Counted from the stretch's first letter, positions 38,204 to 46,891 are shown. The stretch is 64,000 nucleotides of DNA from Hymenobacter sp. H14-R3 (GCF_030063445.1 NZ_JASITD010000003.1:1-64000); one strand, 5' to 3'. Translations and numbers: made by a program. Notes: generated by a model from the letters alone, not told the origin.

Positions 38204-38285
38204 TGAGGGGTATAGGTAAGTAGCTGGCCATCAGCAAAAATCCGCCGCTAATGGCCGTTTACCCCTACTTTGATGGGTTAACGTA

Positions 38286-38361
38286 TTTTCACCGCAGAAG
38301 ACGCAGGGGGCTTCGCAGAAGAACGACCTCTGCGACTCCTCTACGTCTTCTGCGGTGAAAA
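38286..38361. repeat. Inverted repeat (TTTTCACCGCAGAAGACG arms)
   Basis: Perfect 18-bp arms at 38286-38303 and 38344-38361, with a partly paired GC-rich interior (GCGCAG/TGCGAC type). It lies in the 250-bp gap between convergent genes (UbiA-like and nnr); nothing else is recognisable in that gap. Probably a bidirectional terminator or a dispersed repeat. Confidence 0.8.
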
Positions 38362-38453
38362 CACTAGCACGGAAAGTCTCTGCAGGCAGTAGTTTGTAAT
38401 TTAGCTAAGGGAGCGTTACTTAACAGCGCCCTTCCGCTTTGGCAACTACCCGC

Positions 38454-39998
38454 TCACGCCGTAAGCGCCCGCAGCGCTGGCCCAATGTGGTCCACCAAAT
38501 CGCCGGCTACCAGCCCGGCTTCGCCGGTTTGCTGGGCGGCGAGGTCGCCGGCGTGGCCGTGGGCTAGCACGGCGAGGCGGGCGGCCGTGAGGGCATCGAG
38601 CTGGGCATGGGCGCGCAGGGCCAGCACGAGGCCGGTGAGCACGTCGCCGCTGCCGCCGGTGCCCATGCCGGGGTTGCCGGTGCTGTTGAAATACACCTGG
38701 CCATCGGGCGCGGCCACGGCGGTGTAGGCGCCTTTGAGCACAACCACGCACTTGTGCTTTTGGGCAAAGGCGCGCAGCAGGGCGAGGCGCTGGTAGTCGT
38801 CGGCTACCTTTTCGGTGAGGCGCGCAAACTCGCCGAGGTGGGGCGTAAGCACCGTGTTTTCGGGCAGCAGGTCAAGCAAGTCGCGGTGCGCGCCCAGCAG
38901 GTTGAGCGCGTCGGCATCGAGCACGAGCGGCACCTTGGCCTCGCGCAGCAGCTTCTCCAGCACGGCGCGGCTGGCCGCTGCCTGCCCCAGGCCGGGGCCG
39001 ATGCCAATGGCCTGGTAAGCAGCTAGTTCGGGTAATTCACTGATGAAGTCAGGCTGCGGGTCGGGTAGGCACATGGCCTCGGGGCGGGTGGTTTGGAGGA
39101 TGCCGTAGCCCTCGCCCGGCACCGCCACCGTGAGCAAACCCACGCCGCCGCGCAGGCAGGCCCCGGCGGCCAGCACGGCGGCCCCTATTTTGCCCCGGCT
39201 ACCGGCCAGCAGCAGGGCGTGCCCGAAGGTATTTTTGTAGGCAAACCTACTGCGGCGGGGCAGCGTCACGTCGGGCTGGCGGGCGGCCAGCGCGGCGTCG
39301 AAGCCGCTGGTACCCGGCAGGCGGGTGAGGTGCCAGGGCGTGGCGGCCTGCGCCACAAAATCCTGGCTCAGGTGAATGTCTACCACGTGCCACTCGCCCA
39401 CGTACGCCGCATTTTGCGGCAGCAAAAACGCCAGCTTGGGCAGGCCGAAGCTAATGGTGTGCCGGGCCTGCACCACGGGCGCGGCGGCATCGGGCTGGGG
39501 CGCATCGGCGAGCAGGCCGCTGGGCAGGTCCACGGCCACTACGCGGGCCTGGCTGGCGTTGAGGTGCTGCACCACGGCGGCGGCCAGCCCAGCCAGCGGG
39601 CGGCTGAGGCCGGTGCCAAACAGGGCATCAACTACTAGCGTACCGGGCTGAATATCAGGTAGCTTCTCCTCGCTCAGCTCCGTTATCGGAATGACTTTGG
39701 GCAGCACGTGGTGGTTGTACTCGTAGTCGTCGGCGTACTTGGCGGCGGGCAGCAGGCCCAGGCGCACGGCGTAGCCGCCGAGGTAAAGCAGGCGGGCCAG
39801 GGCCAGGCCATCACCGCCGTTGTTGCCGGGGCCGCACAGTAGTAGTATTTCGCCGGCCTCAGCGGGCGTGTAGCGGCGGTGCAGCCAGCCGGCCAGGGCA
39901 GTGGCGGCGCGCTCCATGAGGGCGGTGGAGGTGGTGCGCTGCTCGGCGGTGGTGGCCTGGTCAAGCTCGCGGGTTTGGGCGGCGGAAAGGAGCTTCAT
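38454..39998 (-). CDS. nnr: Bifunctional NAD(P)H-hydrate epimerase / ADP-dependent dehydratase
   Basis: 514 residues from the ATG at 39998 (MKLLSAAQTRELD). The N-terminal epimerase (YjeF_N) domain has LLCGPGNNGGDGLALARLL and LVVDALFGTGLSRPL; the C-terminal ribokinase-like dehydratase has NTFGHALLLAGSRGKIGAAV, PLVLDADALNLL, VLTPHLGEFARL and NPGMGTGGSGDVLTG. Repairs NADHX and NADPHX damage. Its start is separated from the divergent hydrolase by 45 bp. Confidence 0.94.
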   Translation of the reverse strand: MKLLSAAQTRELDQATTAEQRTTSTALMERAATALAGWLHRRYTPAEAGEILLLCGPGNNGGDGLALARLLYLGGYAVRLGLLPAAKYADDYEYNHHVLPKVIPITELSEEKLPDIQPGTLVVDALFGTGLSRPLAGLAAAVVQHLNASQARVVAVDLPSGLLADAPQPDAAAPVVQARHTISFGLPKLAFLLPQNAAYVGEWHVVDIHLSQDFVAQAATPWHLTRLPGTSGFDAALAARQPDVTLPRRSRFAYKNTFGHALLLAGSRGKIGAAVLAAGACLRGGVGLLTVAVPGEGYGILQTTRPEAMCLPDPQPDFISELPELAAYQAIGIGPGLGQAAASRAVLEKLLREAKVPLVLDADALNLLGAHRDLLDLLPENTVLTPHLGEFARLTEKVADDYQRLALLRAFAQKHKCVVVLKGAYTAVAAPDGQVYFNSTGNPGMGTGGSGDVLTGLVLALRAHAQLDALTAARLAVLAHGHAGDLAAQQTGEAGLVAGDLVDHIGPALRALTA

Positions 39999-40043
39999 AG
40001 AAAGAATATAACGCGGCAAAGGACAAAAAAGCTACTTTTGGCC

Positions 40044-40583
40044 ATGCAAAGAACAACCCGCTTCTTCGTCGTGCCCGGCCTGGGCAGCTCGGGCCCCGGC
40101 CATTGGCAGACGTATTTCGAGCGCCTGAACCCCGACTTTACCCGCATCGAGCAGCGCGAATGGGACACCCCCGACAAGGACGAGTGGGTGGCCACCATCG
40201 AGCGGGCGCTGGCCGGCGAAGACCTGGCCCACGTGGTGCTCATCGCCCACAGCCTGGGCTGCGCGGCGGTAGCGCACTGGGCCGCCGCTCACGGCCACCG
40301 CCTGAAAGGGGCCTTGCTGGTGGCACCAGTCGACGTGGAAACGGCGCACTTCGCGGCTTTTCCAACCACTGGCTTTGGGCCGATGCCCATGCGGCAGCTA
40401 CCCTTCCCGAGCACCGTGGTAGCCAGCACCACCGACGAATGGGTAACCCTGGCCCGCGCCCGGCAGTTTGCCGCCGCCTGGGGCAGCGGGCTGGTCGACG
40501 TGGGCCCGGCGGGGCACCTCAATACCGCCAGCGGCCACGGCGACTGGCCGGCGGGCCTGGCGCTGCTGCAAGCGTGGCGGTAG
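40044..40583 (+). CDS. RBBP9/YdeN-family alpha/beta hydrolase
   Basis: 179 residues. FVVPGLGSSGPGHWQTYFE is the family opening; the nucleophile is Ser in LIAHSLGCAAVAHW (GxSxG-like HSLGC), and the catalytic Asp/His lie in TDEW and PAGHLNTASGHGDW. Small serine hydrolases of this family have poorly known substrates. The perfect -7 box TACTTTTG (40033-40040) ends 4 bp before the ATG, which predicts a leaderless transcript. Confidence 0.85.
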   Translation: MQRTTRFFVVPGLGSSGPGHWQTYFERLNPDFTRIEQREWDTPDKDEWVATIERALAGEDLAHVVLIAHSLGCAAVAHWAAAHGHRLKGALLVAPVDVETAHFAAFPTTGFGPMPMRQLPFPSTVVASTTDEWVTLARARQFAAAWGSGLVDVGPAGHLNTASGHGDWPAGLALLQAWR

Positions 40584-40673
40584 CCCCCGGGCCCATTCCC
40601 AAACGGGTGAACCCCCACGGCCCGCCGTGCGTTTTACCCTCACCAAACTGCCACTAGCAATCCCCCAACCAAG

Positions 40674-41132
40674 ATGCAAACCTGGAACGACGTTATCCGC
40701 CTGGCCAACCACGCCCCCACCCCGCCCCGCCGCGTGGAGAAAACCGCCGCCGAGTGGAAAGCCCAGCTCACCCCCGAGCAATACCACGTAACCCGCGAGC
40801 ACGGCACCGAGCGCGCCTTCACCGGCGAATACTGCGAGGCCCACGAAGCCGGCCTCTACGCCTGCGTGTGCTGCGGCACCCCGCTCTACGACTCGCGCAC
40901 CAAGTTTGAGAGCGGCACCGGCTGGCCCAGCTTTACGCAGCCCGTGGAGGAAGATGCCATTAAGTATAAGAAAGACACGAGCTACGGCATGACCCGCATT
41001 GAGGTGCTCTGCAACGTGTGCGATGCCCACCAGGGCCACGCCTTCCCCGACGGCCCGGCCCCCAGCGGCCTGCGCCTGTGCATCAACTCGGCCAGCGTGA
41101 AGCTGGTGACTACCAAGGAGCCGGCCGCGTAG
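40674..41132 (+). CDS. msrB: Peptide-methionine (R)-S-oxide reductase
   Basis: 152 residues. The structural zinc is held by C64 and C67 (CVCC) and C113/C116 (CNVC). The catalytic cysteine is C136 in [19 protein letters not shown] and the GHAFPDGP motif are MsrB-specific. Reduces methionine-R-sulfoxide in proteins with thioredoxin. Cytosolic, no signal peptide. It follows the hydrolase by 90 bp in the same direction and is followed by a palindromic repeat. Confidence 0.95.
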   Translation: MQTWNDVIRLANHAPTPPRRVEKTAAEWKAQLTPEQYHVTREHGTERAFTGEYCEAHEAGLYACVCCGTPLYDSRTKFESGTGWPSFTQPVEEDAIKYKKDTSYGMTRIEVLCNVCDAHQGHAFPDGPAPSGLRLCINSASVKLVTTKEPAA

Positions 41133-41152
41133 ATAGCCGAATTTGCCTGATG

Positions 41153-41264
41153 AAAAAGAACGTCAGGCTGAGCTTATTAAAGCAGCTCTCCTGCGCCGTT
41201 GGGTTTACTTATCCTGGCGGCGTGGTAGGGCTGCTTCGATGAGCTCAGCCTGACGTTCTTTTTT
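41153..41264. repeat. Palindromic intergenic repeat, family A, copy 4 (diverged)
   Basis: Arms start AAAAAGAACGTCAGGCTGAG and end CTCAGCCTGACGTTCTTTTT. The inner GAAGCATCTC is altered to AAGCAGCTCTC on the left and CTGCTTCG on the right, so this copy has diverged most. Long A and T runs at the ends would favour termination. Lies between msrB and sdaA, both plus strand. Confidence 0.8.
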
Positions 41265-41310
41265 ACCTTTAACATCTTTCTCCCCTCCCCTACCAGCTCC
41301 CACCCCACCC

Positions 41311-42207
41311 ATGTCGCTCTTATTCACTGATTTCGCCTCCTGGCAGGCGCATTGCGCCGCTACCGGCGAGCCGCTCTACCAACCCGTGCTAGCCTACGAG
41401 ATTGAGCAAAAGGGTGCCACGGAGGAGGCCATCTGGCCCACTTTGCAGCGGGCCTACGACGTGATGCGCGACGCCGTGCACGAGGGCCAGACCGGCAACA
41501 TGACCTCGCGCTCGGGCATGATTAATAACGGGGCCAAGAAGATTGCCGCCTCGCCCATTACGGTGCTTTCGCCCGAGTTTAAAGAATTAGTAATTAGCGC
41601 ATTAGGTGCCAAGGAGGTCAACTCGTGCATGGGCCGCGTGGTGGCCGCGCCCACGGCCGGGGCGTCGGGCATTTTGCCGGGCGTGCTCACCACCATTCAG
41701 CGCATTCACAAGCTCAGCGACCGCAAGATTTTGGAGGGCTTGCTGGTAGCAGCGGGCGTGGCGCTCATCATCGAGCAAAACGCCTCGCTGGCCGGGGCCG
41801 TGGGCGGCTGCCAGGCCGAAACCGGCTCGGCCGCCGCCATGGGCGCGGGCGCCATTGTGTACTGCCTGGGCGGCTCGGTGGAGGAAACGTTTGCGGCCGT
41901 GGCCATCACCATTCAGTGCATGCTGGGCCTGGTGTGCGACCCCGTGGCGGGCCTCGTGGAAGTGCCCTGCGTGGTGCGCAACGCCTCGGCGGCGGCCATC
42001 GCGTTTTCCTCGGCCCAGATTGCCATTGCGGGCGTCGACCCCGTTATTCCGGTCGACCAGTGCGTGGCGGCCCTCGGCGAGGTGGGCCAGAGCATGGAAA
42101 CCCGCTACAAGGAAACCGCCCTCGGCGGCCTGGCCAACACCCGGCGCGGCCGCGAAATTGAGAAAATGGTGCTGGTGCAGGACGTCAACATTCTGCCCGA
42201 TGAGTAA
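41311..42207 (+). CDS. sdaAA: L-serine dehydratase, iron-sulfur type, alpha subunit
   Basis: 298 residues. [4Fe-4S] enzyme that deaminates L-serine to pyruvate. VNSCMGRVVAAPTAGASGILPG is split across conserved positions and contains one cluster cysteine; GAVGGCQAETGSAAAMGAG and CMLGLVCDPVAGLVEVPC supply the others. SRSGMINNGAKKI is a further family motif. In two-subunit forms the beta subunit is a separate gene; it is not found in this window. Confidence 0.93.
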   Translation: MSLLFTDFASWQAHCAATGEPLYQPVLAYEIEQKGATEEAIWPTLQRAYDVMRDAVHEGQTGNMTSRSGMINNGAKKIAASPITVLSPEFKELVISALGAKEVNSCMGRVVAAPTAGASGILPGVLTTIQRIHKLSDRKILEGLLVAAGVALIIEQNASLAGAVGGCQAETGSAAAMGAGAIVYCLGGSVEETFAAVAITIQCMLGLVCDPVAGLVEVPCVVRNASAAAIAFSSAQIAIAGVDPVIPVDQCVAALGEVGQSMETRYKETALGGLANTRRGREIEKMVLVQDVNILPDE

Positions 42208-42285
42208 CCGGTACTGCGCGGGTGGCACGGCGCAAAGTCCCGCGCCACCCGCGCACATTTCAACTATTTGTTGATCAGTTATTTA

Positions 42286-43341
42286 CTAAATACTTGGCGG
42301 TGTCATCAGCAGCGCACCCAAAAACTTAAGAGAGGGCTCGTAGCGCACGCGGCGCTCCGTGTAGTGCTGCCAGGCCAGCTCCTCGTCGGGGCGCAGGGCC
42401 AGGCCGGCGGCACGCAGGGCCTGCCAGGCTTGGGCAAATTCGGCGCGGCCGGGCGTGGTGGCCGCCATTTCTTCGGGGGTGCGCAGCTCAACGGGCGTGG
42501 TTTCGGACTTTTTATCAAAAAAGCGGTGAATGCGATTCAGGGCCAGCACGCCGGCCGTGAAGGTGATTTCTACCTGCCGCGAGCGCGGCACGTCGAGCGC
42601 CGAAAACAGTAGGTTGGCGGCATCCAAGATGAGGCCGGTCGCCAGCACCCACGAGCGCCCCCCCTGCGGCGACCGGAAAAAGGCCAGCACCGGCAGCGAG
42701 GTATGGCTTTCGTCGAGTTCCACCAGCCACTGTTCCCAGGCCAGCCACTGGGCATCGTCATTGGTAAAATCTTTATCCTGGCCCAGCCACTGCACCAGGC
42801 CGTGCGGGGTGGCCGGCACCCCGGCCCGCAGCTCCAGCTGCGCCACCACCAGCTCGCGCCGCGAAAACGCCTGGTAGATGGTCGGAATATAGGAGATGAG
42901 CAGCGTAAGCAGTAGCAGCCCCAGCGTAGCTTCCGAATAGCTGAACACGTTGATTACGAAGTCGTTATTCTTGGCAGTGCCCAGCGTGAGCAAGGAGCTG
43001 CCGCTCAGCTCATAACTTTTGGTGAAGCCATCGACGCCGAGCGCCCAATAAATGCCCGCGTAGCCCAGCCCCACCAGCGCCAGCCAGCCAATGGGCAGCG
43101 CCACGAGCCCCACCGGCGCGTAGTGCGCCAGAATGCGGTCGCGGCGGGCGTAGTTGTTGGCGCGCCGCGCCGCAAAGTCGAACACGGCGCGCAGCCCCCC
43201 AAACACGAAGGCATTGAGCCGCACCGACTCGTTGCGTGGCAGCACAAACGAGCGAATGGCCCCCGATACGGTGGTAATGACCAGCCAACCGCCGGCCAAC
43301 CCCGCCAACAGGCGCAATCCATATTCAACTGATGATGACAT
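42286..43341 (-). CDS. Membrane protein with a channel-like pore segment
   Basis: 351 residues. Three or four hydrophobic segments occupy the first 150 residues. Between two of them lies LSGSSLLTLGTAKNND, which resembles the pore loop of two-helix potassium channels (S/T-x-G core) but does not have the full TVGYGD filter. After it, ISYIPTIYQAFSRRELVVAQ begins a soluble domain of about 180 residues. I recall homologous proteins of unknown function in Actinobacteria and Bacteroidota with SLLTLG and SRRE motifs. Function unconfirmed. Confidence 0.65.
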   Translation of the reverse strand: MSSSVEYGLRLLAGLAGGWLVITTVSGAIRSFVLPRNESVRLNAFVFGGLRAVFDFAARRANNYARRDRILAHYAPVGLVALPIGWLALVGLGYAGIYWALGVDGFTKSYELSGSSLLTLGTAKNNDFVINVFSYSEATLGLLLLTLLISYIPTIYQAFSRRELVVAQLELRAGVPATPHGLVQWLGQDKDFTNDDAQWLAWEQWLVELDESHTSLPVLAFFRSPQGGRSWVLATGLILDAANLLFSALDVPRSRQVEITFTAGVLALNRIHRFFDKKSETTPVELRTPEEMAATTPGRAEFAQAWQALRAAGLALRPDEELAWQHYTERRVRYEPSLKFLGALLMTPPSI

Positions 43342-43367
43342 GGGCCGTGTACGGGCCGGGCAGCGGC

Positions 43368-44408
43368 TTAGCTGACCCGGCCGGCCAGCGAACAGCGCAG
43401 GCGCTGGCGGCGGCTGGCCAGGCTGGCCGCGTAGGCCGCCTGCCGGGCGGGCGGCAAAAAGCTGCGGGCTAGCAGCTTTTCGGTGGCGGCTTCGTGGCCC
43501 GCCATATCGGCCAGCACCCGGCGCACCCGGCTGATTGGCAGGCCAATACGAATGCCAAACTCCAGAAAGTCGTCGTAGGCCAGGTAGGCATTGGCCACGA
43601 AGCTGGGCGTTTCGTAGTCGTCGGCAAACAGGTCGAGGGCCAGGCCGTTACCGCCCTGCACGTGCAGGCTGGTATTGAGCAGGTCGTAGCCGGGCGTGAG
43701 GCCATACTCGCCGCCGGGCTGGCGATAGAGCGAGAAGTTCTTGAGGTGCGCGTCGCCGTTGCTCACCAGGTAGTTGAAGAGCGTGAGGCGGAAGAAATAC
43801 GTTAGTTCGGCCACGTAGCTATCCGCTAAGTGCTGCCGAATGAGCCGCGCCATTTCCTCATGGCTAAAGTCGTATTTGTAGTTATCGCCGTGCTCCTGCT
43901 CGGTGCGCCCGCCCAGCTGCGCAAAGTCTTCCTGCGCCAGGCGCAGGCCATTGGGCTGCACATCGAAGCGGCGCGTCAGGTAGGCCGGGCTGCCATCGGC
44001 AAAGCGTAGTACCGCGCAGGCAGCGGTGGGCAGCTTGAATACCTGCCGGGCCAGCTGCATGGTAAAGTGCTCATTAGCTGGTAGTTCGTTTACATCACGA
44101 AAGCGGGTCGGCGGCACCGGCTTTAGGATATACTGGCCGCCCCGCGCCGTTAGGGCCAGGTGCGGCTCCTCCGCTTCCCGCGCCAGCCGAAGCGAAAATT
44201 TCTCCTGCACGCCCGATACCGAAATCTGGCGCGTTAGCTCGCGCAACTGCTGCAACTGCTGCAACTGCTCCTCGGTTGCCGTGGCCGGCGGGGCAAAGGG
44301 CAACACGGCGGGTACTGCGGTGCCATCGAAAAGCTCCTGGCGGCAAGCGGCGCAAAAATCAGTTTCCGCCTTCTTTAAGCGGCGTAGGCAGGCGGCGCAG
44401 ACGGTCAT
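43368..44408 (-). CDS. hipT: HipT-like serine/threonine kinase toxin with N-terminal zinc ribbon
   Basis: 346 residues. HipA-fold kinase that, in the E. coli HipBST system, phosphorylates tryptophanyl-tRNA synthetase. The glycine-rich loop is ISVSGVQEKFSL with S63-V64-S65, the autophosphorylation SxS pattern of HipT. K96 in QYILKP binds ATP; D219/H221 in SNGDAHLKN and D242 in TPGYDLL form the active site. An extra N-terminal module has C4, C7, C19 and C22 (CAAC and CAAC), a likely zinc ribbon absent from E. coli HipT. It overlaps the small gene upstream by 4 bp. Confidence 0.85.
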   Translation of the reverse strand: MTVCAACLRRLKKAETDFCAACRQELFDGTAVPAVLPFAPPATATEEQLQQLQQLRELTRQISVSGVQEKFSLRLAREAEEPHLALTARGGQYILKPVPPTRFRDVNELPANEHFTMQLARQVFKLPTAACAVLRFADGSPAYLTRRFDVQPNGLRLAQEDFAQLGGRTEQEHGDNYKYDFSHEEMARLIRQHLADSYVAELTYFFRLTLFNYLVSNGDAHLKNFSLYRQPGGEYGLTPGYDLLNTSLHVQGGNGLALDLFADDYETPSFVANAYLAYDDFLEFGIRIGLPISRVRRVLADMAGHEAATEKLLARSFLPPARQAAYAASLASRRQRLRCSLAGRVS

Positions 44409-44740
44409 ACAGCAGGGGAAATTTCGCGTACCGTCACGGCCCCTATCGTTTCGGTGTGCGCCGTGCGCAGCAACCGGGTAAAGTGGTCCCGCTCATCAAT
44501 TTTCAACTCCCGACACTGAATCTGCTTCGCCACACCTTCAGCCAGCAAGCCGTAAAAAAAGCTAAACAGCACCGGCGACACAAACGCCTCGGGCCACTTG
44601 GGCAGCGTGAGGCTGATGGCGGCCTGCGCACCCTGCAAATAAGCCGCCTCGTAGCGGAAGGAATACTGGAGCCCCGACCGCCGCAACACGCCCGCCACCG
44701 CGCCATTGTACAGTAACTCAGCGGCTTGCGGCTTCATCAT
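44405..44740 (-). CDS. hipS: HipS-like protein (HipA N-subdomain, separate)
   Basis: 111 residues matching the N-terminal subdomain 1 of HipA as a stand-alone protein (Couple_hipA): it starts with AELLYNGAVAGVLRRSGLQYSFRY and contains ISLTLPKWPEAF. In HipBST systems this small protein is the antitoxin that blocks the kinase. It overlaps hipB by 23 bp and hipT by 4 bp (ATGA), so the three are translationally coupled. Confidence 0.8.
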   Translation of the reverse strand: MMKPQAAELLYNGAVAGVLRRSGLQYSFRYEAAYLQGAQAAISLTLPKWPEAFVSPVLFSFFYGLLAEGVAKQIQCRELKIDERDHFTRLLRTAHTETIGAVTVREISPAV

Positions 44741-44933
44741 TTTTGGGCACCAGAGTCAGGGTTAGGTTGAGTACCGCCGCCAGCTTTTCCAGTTGCCGCA
44801 GCCCCGGGTTGGCCCGGCCAGCCTCCAGTTCCCGCAGCAAGCGTACCGACAAGCCACTCAGTTCGGCTAGGTCCTGCTGCGTGAGTTCAAGCCGGAGGCG
44901 TTGCGCACGTAGTTGCTGGTGAATAACCGGCAT
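44718..44933 (-). CDS. hipB: XRE-family antitoxin/regulator (HipB-like)
   Basis: 71 residues, essentially a single Cro/C1-type helix-turn-helix: RLRLELTQQDLAELSGLSVR is the first half, LRELEAGRANPGLRQLEKLA the second, followed by a beta-strand (LTLTLVPK) for dimerisation. HipB proteins bind the operon's operator and, in complex, repress it. First gene of the hipB-hipS-hipT operon. Confidence 0.85.
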   Translation of the reverse strand: MPVIHQQLRAQRLRLELTQQDLAELSGLSVRLLRELEAGRANPGLRQLEKLAAVLNLTLTLVPKNDEAASR

Positions 44934-44962
44934 TATGTTGCCTTTAATTGTGTTTTACTATG

Positions 44963-44990
44963 CTAATCTACAAATTAATTCACAGATTAG
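44963..44990. promoter_or_regulatory. Candidate HipB operator
   Basis: CTAATCT (44963-44969) and AGATTAG (44984-44990) are perfect inverted repeats placed symmetrically around AATTAATT (44973-44980), giving 22 of 28 symmetric bases. It lies 30-57 bp upstream of hipB in a distinctly AT-rich promoter region, as expected for an autorepressed antitoxin operon. Confidence 0.6.
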
Positions 44991-45030
44991 GCATTATCCT
45001 GCCTGTTTCTAATAAGAGTTGATTAGTTTC

Positions 45031-46401
45031 TCAATGGCTGGCCTGCCATAACTCCCGAAACGACTTATCGGCCACTTTCAGGCTTTCGCGGCGCTTGCGC
45101 CAGCCGGCCTGGTCGAGCAGGTAGCCGAGGCTGAAGTCTTTGAGGCGGCCGGGCAGCACATCGAGGGCCCAGCGGTGGCGCATGCTCCAGCGCCAGAGGC
45201 CGATGGCTACCTTTTCAGTGGCATTGTTGTGGCCTTCGCTCACGCTCTCTTGCCGATTGAGCAGCAAGAGGTTATGCAGGTTGATGCGCACCGGGCACAC
45301 GCTGGTGCAGGCCCCGCACAGGCTGCTGGCAAAGCTCAGGTGCTGGTGCTCCTTCAGGCCACTCAGGTGTGGGCTGATAACCGAGCCGATGGGGCCCGAA
45401 TAGGTGGTTTCGTAGGTGTGGCCGCCGATATTTTTGTACACCGGGCACACGTTGAGGCAGGCCCCGCACCGGATGCAGCGCAGCGCCTCGCGGCGGTCGG
45501 GCCGGGCCAGCAGGTTGGTGCGGCCGTTATCGAGCAGGATGACGACCATTTCGGTGGGGCCGTCGGTTTCGCCGGGCTGGCGCGGGCCGAAGTACACGGT
45601 GTTGTACACGGTGACTTGCTGGCCGGTGCCGCTGGTGCTCAGCAGCGGCCAAAACAGGTCAAGGTCAGTGAGTTGCGGAATAATTTTCTCGATGCCCACC
45701 ACCGCAATGTGCAGGCCTGGAAACGTAGCCGAAAGGCGGGCATTGCCCTCGTTTTCGGTCACGGCCACGGCGCCTTCCTTGGCCAGCAGGAAGTTGCCGC
45801 CCGTAATGCCCACCTCGGCAGCGGTGTACTTGTCGCGCAGCAAGTGGCGGGCCGTGAGCACGAGCGCCTGGGCATCGTCGGTGCTTTCGGTACCTAAGTG
45901 CTTGACGAATATATTGTTGATGTCAGCCTTGCTCAGGTGCATGGCGGGCGTCACGATGTGGTAGGGCCGCTCGCCGTTGAGCTGCACGATGTACTCGCCC
46001 AGGTCGGTTTCGACCGATTCCACGCCCCGGCTTTTGAGGTACTGGTTGACGTGGATTTCCTCGGTGGTCATGCTCTTGGCCTTCACCACGGTGCGGGTGT
46101 GGCGCGCCTCGGTGAGGCGGCCGATTTCGGCCAGGGCTTCTTCTGTGGTGTTGGCCCACACCACGCGGCCGCCGCGGGCGGTGAACGCGGCTTCAAACTG
46201 GAGCAGGTATTCGTCGAGCTTTTCGAGCACCTGGGCCTTGAGGTAGGCACCGCGGGCGCGGGCCAGGTCATGGTTGGCGTAGTGCTGCATGCCCAGCGTG
46301 ACGGCCGCATCGTACTTGCCGATGTTGAAGCGGATTTTGCGACGGTGCTCGAGGTCGAATGCCTTTTTGTCCGCGTCTATCAGGAATTGGTCAGCTTTCA
46401 T
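45031..46401 (-). CDS. lutB: LutB-type iron-sulfur oxidoreductase subunit
   Basis: 456 residues. LUD domain in the N-terminal 300 residues followed by two ferredoxin-type [4Fe-4S] motifs, CIRCGACLNVCPVYK and CGACTSVCPVR. Subunit of the LutABC complex for L-lactate oxidation. LutA and LutC are not adjacent: the gene stands alone, directly downstream of the inverted-repeat cassette at 46402. The ATG at 46401 abuts that element, so its native promoter must be inside or beyond the cassette. Confidence 0.88.
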   Translation of the reverse strand: MKADQFLIDADKKAFDLEHRRKIRFNIGKYDAAVTLGMQHYANHDLARARGAYLKAQVLEKLDEYLLQFEAAFTARGGRVVWANTTEEALAEIGRLTEARHTRTVVKAKSMTTEEIHVNQYLKSRGVESVETDLGEYIVQLNGERPYHIVTPAMHLSKADINNIFVKHLGTESTDDAQALVLTARHLLRDKYTAAEVGITGGNFLLAKEGAVAVTENEGNARLSATFPGLHIAVVGIEKIIPQLTDLDLFWPLLSTSGTGQQVTVYNTVYFGPRQPGETDGPTEMVVILLDNGRTNLLARPDRREALRCIRCGACLNVCPVYKNIGGHTYETTYSGPIGSVISPHLSGLKEHQHLSFASSLCGACTSVCPVRINLHNLLLLNRQESVSEGHNNATEKVAIGLWRWSMRHRWALDVLPGRLKDFSLGYLLDQAGWRKRRESLKVADKSFRELWQASH

Positions 46402-46891
46402 TTTTTAGCGCGAAGTTTCGCGAAGTTGGGCGCGAAGTTTTGTAAAGCCGCTCCTTTTAGAGCTTGTTGACTACGCGGTGAATGTGCTCACGGAGCGAAA
46501 CCACGTTGAAGTTAATCAATAAGCCCAACTTGCAGCCAGTGAGACCCAGGTAATTTTGAAGCTGCTTGAAATGGACCGGGGCCAATGCTTCCACCGATTT
46601 CAATTCAATGATAACTTTCTGGCCAACCAAAATATCGAGCCGGTAGCCAATATCTAGCTGCAAGCCGTCATATACTACGGGCACCCCTACTTCGGTAGCC
46701 ACCACCAGTCCGGCTTTACGCAGTTCGTGGGCCAAAGCCAGCTTGTACACGTTCTCCAGCAAGCCCGGCCCCAGCACGGTGCTCACCTTAAACGCCGCAG
46801 TGCGAATGTGGCCATCAATATCATTTTCGTGCATATGAGCAGCGGCTTTACAAAACTTCGCGTCCAACTTCGCGAAACTTCGCGCTAAAAA
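46402..46891. mobile_element. Inverted-repeat-bounded cassette carrying a GxxExxY gene
   Basis: Terminal arms of 51 bp (46402-46452 and 46841-46891) are complementary with one mismatch. Each arm contains three copies of CGCGAAGTT in a row-like arrangement. The element occupies exactly the space between the lutB start codon (46401) and the stop codon of the M28 peptidase gene (46892). Total length 490 bp. No transposase is encoded, so if mobile it depends on another enzyme; it may instead be a palindromic repeat with a captured gene. Confidence 0.6.
46457..46834 (-). CDS. GxxExxY protein
   Basis: 125 residues from the ATG at 46834; an in-frame codon at 46867 lies in the repeat arm. The name-giving motif is GPGLLENVY, followed by an acidic/lysine pattern (DILVGQKVIIELKSVEAL) resembling PD-(D/E)xK nuclease-like folds (D, E-x-K visible). 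Function is unknown, but the family is often multi-copy in a genome. Enclosed by inverted repeats. Confidence 0.85.
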   Translation of the reverse strand: MHENDIDGHIRTAAFKVSTVLGPGLLENVYKLALAHELRKAGLVVATEVGVPVVYDGLQLDIGYRLDILVGQKVIIELKSVEALAPVHFKQLQNYLGLTGCKLGLLINFNVVSLREHIHRVVNKL

